Source of the DNA: Cruorifilaria tuberocauda
Lineage: Eukaryota; Nematoda; Chromadorea; Rhabditida; Onchocercidae
Reading direction: 5' to 3'
DNA: 64,000 bases
NCBI GenBank assembly: GCA_013365365.1
Contig: JABVXU010000277.1
Coordinates: 1 to 64,000, forward strand
Shown piece after piece: positions 28,333-39,777 of this stretch. The position numbers and the translations under genes were made by a program. The notes under the pieces are model-generated. The model searched no databases, was not told the origin of the DNA, and saw only the letters and a list, made by a program, of their open reading frames with translations. Positions within the stretch are counted from its first letter, which is position 1, and each line of letters opens with the position of its first letter.

Positions 28333-28410
28333 CCGAAAGTATCAACTTTATTAAATTCTAAAATTAATTTAGAACCTTATCCGTAATTCTTTTTGCTAAT
28401 TTGCCACAAG

Positions 28411-28430
28411 AAAATTTGTTGGCAAATTTT
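28411..28430 (+). repeat. Short hairpin AAAATTTG/CAAATTTT
   Basis: A perfect 8-bp inverted repeat with a 4-nt TTGG loop, followed by a T-rich stretch. It lies in the likely 3' UTR or 3' flank of the Myb/SANT-like gene. The stem is all A/T except one G-C pair, so it is weak. Confidence 0.4.
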
Positions 28431-28442
28431 CTCTTCTATATG

Positions 28443-28497
28443 ATATGATAGAACTCTTTATTTTTTTTTTCTATATGATAGAACTCTTTATTTTTTT
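28443..28497 (+). repeat. 25-bp direct repeat at 30-bp spacing
   Basis: The segment ATATGATAGAACTCTTTA plus a T run occurs at 28,443-28,467 and again at 28,473-28,497 with no mismatch. This indicates a recent small tandem duplication downstream of the Myb/SANT-like gene. Confidence 0.75.
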
Positions 28498-31443
28498 GAG
28501 AAATTTCTTAATTGCTTAAATGCATGAGTATAGTTTTTTTTCTTTTATCTATTGATTTCTTATTATCATTTGTTGAATTTTAAATAATTAATGGAAAATA
28601 TGTTTTGAAATAGCTTTTTTTCGTTCCATTTAATCCTCATTGTAATAATATTTGAAGTAGCTGAAAATTTGTGAATTTACGTACTTGAGTGATAAAATAC
28701 ATGGTGGATTTTTAGTATCAATTAATGGAAAGAAATATGATATCCTCGCACTACGACGGCAATTCATCCATATTCAGTTGTAATTTATTCTATAGATTGC
28801 TATGTTTGTTTTTGCAGATTTTTATTTACAAGAAAACTGCAATGTTAACTTATCAGTTTGACAAGAGGGTGGTATTTTTCTTTACAGTATATCATTTATA
28901 TCCCTTCAGCTTCGGTTTTTATCGTTATTTGTTATCTGTTACGTTTTTAAGAGCTCATTGTCCTAGTTATTCTTGCCTCACTGTATTTCGCTATTCATCT
29001 TTGATATTCCATTTATTTTTACGATTGATTTACGTTTCACATTTCATTAATTTTTCGTTAAATTTTGACATTTCCGGTATTCCAGGTTGTGTGGTTTTTA
29101 AGTATGATTCGGTTGACAGAAATCGGTTTTTTACTTCTTTTTAAAAAATTTTCCTTTCTGTGATTTATATCTCATATTTTTTAGTACTGTATAATACACA
29201 GATGAACATCACACAAACATCGTAGATGTTCACATACTATAATATACTGTTGTTTATGTCATTTCAACGTGTTTTGTTTTAATTAAATTGGTAACAAGTT
29301 TGGCTTGCTCAAATTCTTCGTGTTTACTTTTAAAATTGAAATTGAAAACAGATTAATGATTTCATTGAACTTGCAACGGTGCTTTCGTGGCACAATTGCT
29401 TTTCAAGTCAAAATATCCGTGTATGGATTTGATATGTTGATTATTATGTCAAAAAACGTAAAATACGTGATAACATTCAATATTTTTTGATTTATTGAAA
29501 ACGAGCGTTGCAAAAAAAGCTAAAGCTTAACACAAGAAAGATTAAAAAGTCATTTTCTTGAGGAATCTTTCGTTGCTTCAGTGAAAGTATAGTGATTTAT
29601 TCAAGGCACATTTCGGGATATGCAGAATTCACAATCTTATCCACTTTATTCATCTTGTTAGTACGGAAAGTTAATCTTTGAGGCTATCGGCTATCGGGAA
29701 ATGTTTATATACTGATTCATCCTTATTGCTGCGATACATGATAATGAGGCACATTTTGATGAAAAATGAAGATCATTAACTGAAAATTTAAATATTTAAG
29801 ATTCAAGTCTTGACATAGAAATGCACGAAACTGTAAGTAACCTTTCGTTCATTTCTACCATTCGTAACTCTACGAAATTTGAAAAGTTTTGTGAATTGAT
29901 AATAATTCGGGCATATATTTAATATGGATGTCGATTTTGATTCATTTCAAAAATAAATTTTAACAACTTTATAAGGCCAATGAATGATAATTCAGATTTT
30001 AGAAAGAGTTTAAATTGACTTTTAATCTTCAGTAGTTGATCAAACTACTATATTTGAACTTTTACACATTTAAGATTTGTTAAAGAGAGACACGTCAACT
30101 GAAATTTTTTATGTAATAAGGATAATTTTTATTTGAATACCAATAATGCAACTTCAGAAAAGAATCGTTTTGCGTATTATATTTTTTAAAAGCATAAACA
30201 TGCTGCACTGATAATAATTTATCACTTTACAAATAAAGACAATAAACATTACAAATAAAGCATTTACTATATTTGACGTGCCGAAATCAGCACTGTCTGA
30301 CTGGTAATGATTAATTCCTGTTTCTTGTTATCATTCTTGCACGATTGATCCTATTTCAGTGGATTGAATGTAGTGATTTGAGTTGTTTTGTAGAGGAAAT
30401 TTTACAGTTAGAATAAATCCATAAGGCAAAAAGGTTATTTAAACATGTGAATTTTTTTTAGTAAGTGTCTTGAAAGGATATTTTCCTGAATATTACAAGT
30501 ATCTAATTTGAATCAATAAGTATTTCAAATTATTCCGAACTTTGAAGGCATCTTTTAAAGACAGTTGGAAAAAATTTTTTTGCTCATAAGAACTAGTGTA
30601 AAACTCTTGTCAGTAACTCCATGTCATGTTTTGTTTAGAGGACATATTAAAGGTATTGCTCCCCTTAGTGTATGAATGGTTAAGGAAAGATCATTCCGTA
30701 ACTAGAGTATAATAAATATTGCCTATTGCTAAGGCCATTTTTTTACAGCGAGATTGCAATGATTAACATAAGGTATACAGAGCTGAACAGTTATTTGCAA
30801 CTCAAACTTCAACTACTCAAAGTCTCTTTTTCCATTTTCAGATATTTCAGTGTGATTTTTGGCGAATCGGGTTAGTCATTCAGTTTGATGTATGTCATGC
30901 AGACTAGGTAATTGCAATTTCAAGTAGGTTTTTAATAAAAGCTTTATTTAAGCCAAAAGATTCAATTCAAGGGTCAAGTGATTCATTTCATATAAAGCAT
31001 CACCCTTGCACAATTGGTATATTTCTAGAAGTGTTCATGTCGATTCGAGTTTCATCCCATCACTTTCATATAGTTTCCAGGTTGACTTTCATCAGTAGGT
31101 CCCTATAGATAACAGAAATCTTTAGGGCTTCATGATTAATTGCACTACTCAAATTCCACACTTGCAAACAGACTGCCATAACCCTTAACATACAGTGTAG
31201 AAATAGAGAGAGAGAAGGAGAAAGAGAAGTAGTAGTAGTAATAACTGCAGGGATTGTGGAATTTGAGTGAAATTGCTTGCTTGCTTTTCTTGCACTGAGC
31301 AAGAACGTCTGCTCTTTCAGCTGTAATGCTCAGAGCATAGCTTCTTACATCATCAGAATATTTAAGCACAATCCTCCAACATATTTGATGACATGATGCG
31401 CCTATTATATTGTACGTGATTTTTCTTGAAGTTACACGTCAAT

Positions 31444-34400
31444 ATGGGTAATTACAAGTCACGTCCGCCATCTTCATGTGCAGGTTATATTTTCCTTTAT
31501 TATTCGTTGAACAGAAAGTTCACATTTAACAGAATTGACCGTTTACGAAGAAGTTTCTCTATTTGTCCGACAAAATAGAATATATTGTTTGAAAGTTTTA
31601 CAAATTTGCTGGTTACATTGTTGAAGTTGATTTTGTTTTTGTTTTCGTAGATGAATTAAAGAAAAAAATTAGTGAGGGTTATGCAGTGGTTCGATCAAGG
31701 CTGAATGATGATATCAAACCACGTTTTGACGCATGGAATGTGCTGCAGAATGCATGCTTGTAAGTTTAGATAAGTGCATTCAGAAAGCTAATTTTATTTT
31801 TATTTCCTTCAATAAATTTCGTTTTAATCTACATCATGCATACTTTCAAAATTCAAACATTGTAACATAATTCAACTTATTATTACTAGCAAATAATGAA
31901 TTTTTTTAGTCAAGGTACAGTGAAAACACTGGAAGGATCATTGAAAGGTTTAAAAAGCTTAGACGAGCGTACCGAAGATCATCAGTTATCGCTGTTGCAC
32001 CTTATTTGCGCTGGACATTCGGAACAGGTGTCTCCAACCATTTAATCAGGAATTAATTACGAGTGTTTTTTATCATTCGTAGTTTTTTTCGGAATTTAAA
32101 TTTAAAAAATTTTATTTCAGCAACCTGAAAAAGTTAGCATTCTGTTTGAAGCATTCGGCGATGATGAAGCGAAAAAGGAGTTGTTGCTGAAGCATCTCTC
32201 TAAAAATGGCTTTTCTGCTCTTCATTTCTCGGTCTATAAAGTAAAACATCATTTTATATATACTTCCCATTTTTACTGTTTTTAGTAGTCTTAAACACTT
32301 GTAATGTTTTGTCAGTTTTTGAACGAAAAGAAATAACTTATTTCTGATAACAATTATAAGTTGAAAGAATACCAGAATTTGTATTCGTCGGTTACATTAC
32401 TTTTTACTTTTCTAAAAGAAATTAATTTTGTGTAATTATGAAATGACATATGAAGGACTCAAGAAAGTGTTTCTCAGTTTTTCCATTAGATCTCAAAATT
32501 GAAATCGATTTTATCATCCATGCTCTCTAATTACTTTTTGTTTCCATTATGCTAGGATGAAATGGAAACAGTAGAAAAGCTGCTAGCAGCTGGAGCGGAT
32601 GTTGATTTTGCGGGTCGGAACAAATTACCGCCGCTTCACCTTGCCGTAATGTGTGGTAACGCTGAGATGGTGGAAAAATTGATTAATCGAGGCGCTTCAT
32701 TACAAATTGCTGATTTTGTAAATTTCACTCCACTTCACTGCGCTACCTATTTTGCTCATGAAAAGGTTTGAAATGTTTTTAAATAGCGTATTAAGTGAGA
32801 TTAAAAAGATATTTCATTTTGTAAACTTTGGACGCTGATTGAATAATTTTTAGTGATAATTTGAGACTCTACAGATAGTACGCTTGCTGATGAAACGTGG
32901 AGCTGATCCAAATGCTTGTGGTGGAGTACGTGATCGACCGTTGCATCTGGCTAGTAACAAAGGACAGATCAGTATTGTTTCCGCACTTCTGGAAGCAGAT
33001 GCTGACCGTTTGTGTTTTCAAACTTTCTGTTGATTTCGGAAATTTCAAACTGCATATAAATATATTGTGTTCCTGTTCAATAACATCGCTATTTCAGTAC
33101 CTTGCCATTCAAAAATTCTAAATATATCTTAATTTCATTTATCATTTGTTACATATTGTTGCTTGGAATTGCACTAATTTATAGCAACTCTGGCTGATGA
33201 TGAAGGCAATACGTCGCTACATTTTGCTGCAAAAACAGGTCATGTTGGAATAATCGATTTATTACTTTTAAAAATTGGTGCTGCTCATCAGGAAGTATGT
33301 GTTGTTTAGCGTATTGTTTTTAATGAAAAGTAGTAATGTCATATTTAAACCCCGTATCTTTCATTGATTTACTTTTGTATTAATGCCATGCAAAAATGCT
33401 TTTATTTTTCCACAGAATCTAGCTTAAACATCCTCGGGAGTTTCAAATATTATTTACTAGAGTAGAATCTTCAAATATCTAAAACTTGAATAATTGACTT
33501 ATAATTGATAGTTAGTTCTAGTTACGATTACTATTCCTCTTTAACAAGGTAATGAAACCGTGAAAGTAGTGAAAGTTTCCCAATTTTATTGGGAAACTAT
33601 GACTAATCAAAAATTGTGATAACTATAATGCATTACACCTCGAATAACTTTTTAGTCATTTTCAGTTAGCTTTGAAAACCAATGTTTATGGCGATACACC
33701 GCTCCATACAGCTTGTTATGCAGGACGTTTGGATGCCGTGAAACGATTATTGGATTTCGCTGGATCGATTACTCTCAACATGGTGATTTATTCATAGCTA
33801 TCAGGAAATTAAAAATTCATTTTATTCTAGTATTCTTATCAAGTAAAAATCGTAAATAAATTTTGTACTTGATATAGGAAAATGTTTTCTCCGAAACACC
33901 TCTGCATGCAGCTTGTACAAATGGTAGGAATTTAGAACTGGTGGCTTTTTTGTTGAAACAACCCGGTGTAGACGCTAATTTTCAAGGACAGGATGGTCAT
34001 ACTGGTACTTCTGCCTTTTCTCTGAGATAATCTTTGTATAGCAGAAAATTTTTTTTCCAGAGAAAAAGAAAAACTTCTAACAATCTACATTGCTTCTACA
34101 ACTTCATGACAGATTTTAAGAATAACCTCATATTTGTAGTTTGATGAAAATACATTTTATAATCTAATTTTCTAATAGACTGGTTAGTTTGTTTCCAAAA
34201 TAAGTTTCAGAATTTCAGCTCTTCATAGTGCATGTTATCATGGACATTTACGATTTGTACAATTTCTTTTGGACAATGGTGCAGATCAATCATTGACTGC
34301 CCGGGCTGTTGATTATTCACTCTTGTCAACTAGAACATCAAGTATTATTTTCTAGGATACATTTTTACTGTTTAATTCTTTCTTTTTGTTTCATCAGTTC

Positions 34401-37400
34401 TGCCCTTCGATGATATTCTATCACTTTGAAAAAAATCATTACATCTACTTTTTTTTGAAAGCAAGAAATGTCATCAGAATCTAATTTGATGCTGAAATCA
34501 ATTTTTTGTTAAGATTAATATATGTGGAACTAATTTCTCACACTGTCTCAGACTTACGAAATTTAATTCTAGTACAGAAATTTCAAAATCTCAATCTCTT
34601 TTCATCAAATGTTATTGCTAAAAAGGTATTGCTGGTGAAAACAAAAAAAATAATAATTTATGATTTCTTTCAGGCAGCACACTAATGTCATCGTTAGGAA
34701 CTGAAACGGTGTTTACTCCAACTAAAGAAACCGGAAGTTCAGCTGGTGATGGTAGTTTGTCCATGTCATCTACTAGTCTTAACGATGATCAACAACAAAC
34801 ACCTATCATTTGGGCATACGAAAAGGGTCATGATCAAATTGTTGCCTTGCTTAAACATTATGCAAACAAACGTCCAGATTCTGATGTTTGCTCAGAATAC
34901 AGGTATATGCACTTTTAAATAAAGAGCCAAGTTTTCGTCATTTTTAAATTCGCAAAAATTGTGCAGCAAGTTATAACATATTATTGAAATAAGTTCTAAT
35001 ATTGATCTTCAATAATATATTGAGATTTTATTTTTAAGTTAAAATGGTAGTTAACTCTCGTCTAATCTTGCAATCGAAATTAACTTTCAGTTCTGGCGAA
35101 AGTAGCTATACACCGCTCCCTAGTCCTCTTGGTCGCTTACGCTCAATGACTAAAGAAAAAGTTGAAATATTACAATTAAGAGCTTCACTTTGCAGTCAAT
35201 TTCGTCTTTCTCTAGCAGACGTCGATTTTCAGGTTCTGTAATCGACATCTTATTATTGAAGTGAAAGAGGTATTAGTAGATGTTTTGTTTTATTAGGAAA
35301 TTTCTTTCAGGAAGCTATCGGTAGTGGCTCTTTTGGGAAAGTTTATAAGGGCACATATCACGGCAAAATAGTAGCGATCAAAAGGCAAGTTGTAATAATT
35401 CAGTATCTAAAACGGTGGCAAAATTGTTGAGTTTTAAAGTTGGAAGAAAAATCTTATTACAGATATCGCACAGTAGCATTTGGTTCCAAGAGTGAAGTTG
35501 ATATGTTCTGTCGCGAAGTATCAATTCTGAGTAAATTACAACATCCGAATGTAATTAATTTTGTTGGTGCATGCTTGGATGATCCAAGCGTAGGTTCTTT
35601 CAATTTTTCCTGAATAAAACTGAAAATTTTTTCTTCTTAAATGAGAACTTTGTAGGTATTAAGACAAAATCGTAAAGACCTGGAATTGAAGAAAATTCCT
35701 TTATGCATCTGACAAATCTTTTGTTATTATTTATTTCCTTCCTTTCCATTTTTATCTTTCAACGCTTGTTTCTTGCAGCAGTTTGCAATCATCACAGAAT
35801 TCCTTGTTAATGGATCTTTATTTTCTTTACTACATGAACAGAAACGGTACGTTTTTTGAGAGCGTATTGGTTATAAACTGGTTTGGATTTTTAAAAGATT
35901 AATATATATAAATAAAAATTGATCAGTATTGTAATTCAAGCTTTCGAGTTGTGAAATTTCACAGTTTCATAACCATTATTTTAAAACTATCTATATTTGC
36001 ATTAGAGCAACTGCATGCCGTTGACATAAAGTTGACATAAAAAAGATATTAAAGGGTTCTGGAAATGGCTTTGCGTCTAAATATAGGAATTGATGTTGCA
36101 CGCGGTATGCAATACTTGCATGAACTTGCTAAGCGACCTGTGATCCATCGAGATCTCAATTCTCACAATATTCTCCTTCGTGAAGACGGACATGCTGTAG
36201 TAGCAGATTTCGGTGAATCACGGTTTATGGCACAACATGACGATGAAAACATGACCAAACAACCGGGAGTATGTCATTTCTTCCTGAAATTGCAAAATTG
36301 GAATTAAAAAAGGTCAATAAGCCAAAAAAGAGAGAATCAAATTATTGTGAATTTTTGGATTTTTAAAAAATTCTCTTCAAGTATTATATGGCTGAATTTC
36401 TTGATTTTATGGAAAAAATTTTTACATCTTCATAAGTTCCATAAGTTATTTATTAGTGATGTTCATAAAAATTAATTAAAAGCTTTTATTTTACTATAAA
36501 TAACCTTTTACAGAATCTTCGTTGGATGGCGCCTGAAATTTTCACTCAGTGTGGCCGATATGATCGAAAAGCAGATGTATTCAGTTATGCTTTATGTATT
36601 TGGGAACTTCATGCCGCAGAACTACCGTTTGCCCACCTGAAACCTGCAGCTGCTGCTGCTGAGATGGCTTATAAACGAGGTTAAGAATCTCAATTGGAAT
36701 TCGCGATGATAGATTAAGAGCTTATTAAAGGTTTATTAGATAATTCCAAAAAAAAATGCATTTGAAATGTCTGATCACATTATCTTCTAATAGTTTTAAT
36801 AGCAGGTAGAGCATTACAACTAAAATTGAATAAGTTTTTGAAAAATGTTAATTTATACATTTGCTATGATGTATATGATTAAAATTTGATTGAAAACATT
36901 TATTTATACATTTACTATGATGAATATGTGATGTTATAGGCGCTTACTTGAGGATGATATTTAACTTTTAAGTTTGGATTTCAGGTCGTCCACCTTTACC
37001 CCCACATCCAACTGTTCAATTCCCAGCTCATATTCTCTATATGATAACGTCAGCTTGGCATCACGATCCCAAATCTAGACCCGCCTTTGCGGATATTTTA
37101 CCGAACATCGAGAAGTACGCATCACCAGTTAAGCCACCTAATGGAGTACCTCACAGTAATGGTACAGCAGATTGTGGATTGTCATCCGTTTCAAAACTCA
37201 AAAATCACTGGGAACGCAAAGGAATACCTCAAGGTAGCTCTCGAATCTGAGAACGAAGTTTTTTGGATACTTTTATTGACTACATTCGGACTTTAATGAT
37301 ACAAAACACTATTCATGATATTACGCGAAAATTCAATGGATTTCTTTTGCAAACTAGAAATCTCGTCAACAAATTATAATTTTATGTTGATATTTTTCTT

Positions 37401-38557
37401 GAAGACTTACTATTGCTAATTTTAATAGTAGTTTTTACTTTTTAAAACTTTGTAAAATCACGTAACTGCTATAGTGTCATAAGAAATCACTTTAAGTTAT
37501 CAAAAATCAAAGAATGTACAAAGTAATTATTACTTTTCAAAATCGTCGTTTCACAGATTTCTTTCTCTTATTGTTCTCTTTATTATCATTGTGAATAATA
37601 GCAGTGGAGGTAAAAGAGAAATCTCGGCGAGAAAGTACCGTCTGTCCAATAATACGTTGTTTGTATGAAGATGATAATTTAAACTTATAATCACTATTTT
37701 TCTAGCTCTTTATTCCGAAAACAAATTGTTTCACTTTTTTTGGGATAGATTTGATAGTTTTAAAGCCATTCATTATTAATATGTTTACTTCTTAAATAAT
37801 ATTAATAGTTCCCTGATAGTCCAATTTTATTTGTATCACCATCGTCACTATTTTTTACTTCAATCTAAAATCATCTATTTGGTTATCTTAATAGTATATA
37901 GTTTTTTTTTAAAGCTTTTAGGTAACTATATAACCCTTTTTTTTCCTTCTTTTTACTCATACATCTTCATTATTATTAATTTATTATCATTAGTATCAAT
38001 GATTTCACTGATATTATCATCAGATCTAAAAATTTTTTAATTATCTCGTCTTAAATTTTTTTTGATTGTAATCATTAGCTCTATCTGTTGTTTGTTGATC
38101 ATCACCGTATCTTATGTTGGGATATTTGTTGATCTAATGCTTATCACAACTCAGAATTGTTTATAAGATGCAATGATTTTTAGTATGAGAATTTTTTATT
38201 ACTCTGAAATAAGAAAATAATTAAGAATAATGTAGTGTGTAACCTAGTAGCATTGCCATAGCTACGAACGAACTAATTAGTTAGCAAATTGACTATTTTG
38301 AAAGTCTGGAGTTTTTATGAATAACATATTTAATTTATGATAGCATTTCATTTCATATTTCAGAATCAACACTGCATCCTACTGTTATCCCACTTGCAAC
38401 TTCAACCAATAGAATAGTTTCATCTTTTTCCGCTTCATCCCTTTTATCGTCAATATCATCACCAACAAAAACTATTGATGAACTTCGGCAACGGCTTGAT
38501 CGTAATGGATATGTTTCGCAACCACTTGTCACTGTTGATAATTCTTCCATAATGTAA
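31444..38557 (+). CDS. TNNI3K-like ankyrin-repeat TKL protein kinase
   Basis: Cytoplasmic kinase with N-terminal ankyrin repeats. Nineteen exons give 889 aa: 31444-31483, 31651-31759, 31910-32027, 32121-32240, 32556-32765, 32875-33007, 33185-33294, 33666-33782, 33878-34004, 34219-34341, 34674-34902, 35091-35232, 35311-35384, 35463-35589, 35779-35846, 36055-36268, 36514-36679, 36985-37233, 38364-38557. All phases join. The N-terminus MGNYKSRP matches vertebrate TNNI3K and fits a myristoylation signal, which fixes the start. Ankyrin repeats span about residues 90-440. The kinase starts near 527: GSGSFGKV loop 530-537, VAIK lysine 550, HRDLNSHN with catalytic D649, DFGES 667-671, and WMAPE after the activation loop. 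LNSHN in place of LKxxN is a TNNI3K/LIMK-type feature. A Ser-rich tail ends with a conserved NGYVS motif. Intron 13 has a GC donor. The human protein has 835 residues; the extra length here includes a Ser/Thr-rich insert near exons 10-11. Confidence 0.96.
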
Positions 38558-39777
38558 TATGGCTTTGATTCATGAAACAGAGCTATGCATAAAAGTACTG
38601 TATAAAATTCTTTTGGAATTTTAGTCTAATACACAGTGGAATACATATGATATTTTGCATACTTATAGGAAGGATTCTTCTGGAAATTGGTGAAAATTAT
38701 AATTTAATGATAAGGTTTTTATCCTTCATCTGTTAAAATTGAACAGGCACAATTGATGATAGCGATAACAGTTTATATACAAAAATATATTAAATTACTT
38801 TTAACTGTATACTAATTCTTATTGTTATTTATTCTCACTGGAATAACCAACGAATTCATGAAATATAGTAAGAAAATTGAACTTTGCAGTGAATTTTACA
38901 ATTCATATTTTGTACAAGTAATGCATTCCACACCGTTCTATATCGCTTGATTTGAATAAGATGTTTTTTAATTGTTGTAAGTTCAGATTTGTTCCAAAGA
39001 TCACTTTTTGAATAATTTGTGTTGGAAGTAACTCGTGGACAATTCATGCAAAATGGTTAATGTTACATTGAATAACTGGTCAACAATTGGCTTAATGTTT
39101 AACGGTAAGGGCAGTAAGAAAAGTCGTGTCGAAATTTTAACTCTTTGCATCTCATTAAAATATCAGAAAGCAAAGAAAAAGTGGTAGGACATAGAGAATG
39201 GATATGAGTTTAAGGTAACATCAATAGTACCATTTTGATAGATTATAATTTTAATTTTTAGTTATTGAAGAGAAGACAATCTTGGAAATAGTTGTTAGTA
39301 CGAGACAATTTTTTGAACTTCATTCCATTTCTTCCTGACAGATACTTAGAAAATAATCTGAAATGTCAATCTCCTATTTAGAAAATAATCTAAAATGTCG
39401 GTATTTTTGACCTTTCCACCACATCCTATTCCCTTGAATGTCGCTCTACCTTTTATTCTAAATTACTATTTCACATTTTATTGCTTCAATCCTTCAATAA
39501 AATCTGCAATTCTACTCTATCTGTTACCGAAAAATTCAATTTATCGGAAATTACTTCTCATAAATGTTTTAAATCAATCAATAAATGTTCAACTTTATAT
39601 TACAGAAGGAATTTCTCTTCGCATGGAAATCGCTAAAATAAAGCAATGTCTAAGTTTTATAGCTGGTGTTTATAGCTGCTGAGAAAGCTTTATATATAAT
39701 ATATCCAAGTGGATCGATGAACAGCTTTACAAGCATTGAATTTAAATCGAGAAATTAAATTCGACGAAGAAAGCAGT
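38558..39777. other. Intergenic, TNNI3K to tetraspanin
   Basis: About 1.2 kb without a supported gene. It contains a 21-bp direct repeat at 39,347 and 39,379, and a 95-codon plus-strand open frame (39,395-39,682) with no domain or splice support. TA-rich DNA (TTTATATATAATATAT, about 39,690) lies some 90 bp before the tetraspanin ATG and could be its core promoter. An ATG at 39,718 opens a 13-codon upstream frame that ends before that start. Confidence 0.45.
39347..39399 (+). repeat. 21-bp direct repeat pair
   Basis: TAGAAAATAATCTGAAATGTC occurs at 39,347-39,367, and again with one change at 39,379-39,399. The pair is 32 bp apart and lies upstream of the tetraspanin gene. Confidence 0.7.

Larger units (their letters stand above)
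28185..31443. other. Intergenic: Myb/SANT-like gene 3' flank and TNNI3K upstream
   Basis: About 3.3 kb without a supported gene. The first 350 bp hold short repeats and a hairpin that would lie in the 3' UTR of the upstream gene. A T-rich 139-codon plus-strand frame at 28,725-29,144 is Phe/Leu/Tyr-rich and probably noncoding. A GA/GTA simple repeat lies near 31,201-31,240. No obvious TATA box stands before the TNNI3K ATG. Confidence 0.5.

Noticed and set aside
28725..29144. 139-codon plus-strand frame rich in Phe, Tyr, Leu
   Set aside because: T-rich strand with few A lowers stop frequency; no domain, no splice sites, and the hydrophobic pattern is uniform rather than segmented. Kept as noncoding, though an unusual membrane protein is not excluded.
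39395..39682. 95-codon plus-strand frame before the tetraspanin
   Set aside because: No recognised motif, includes a direct repeat unit at its start, and frames of this size are expected a few times by chance in the window.
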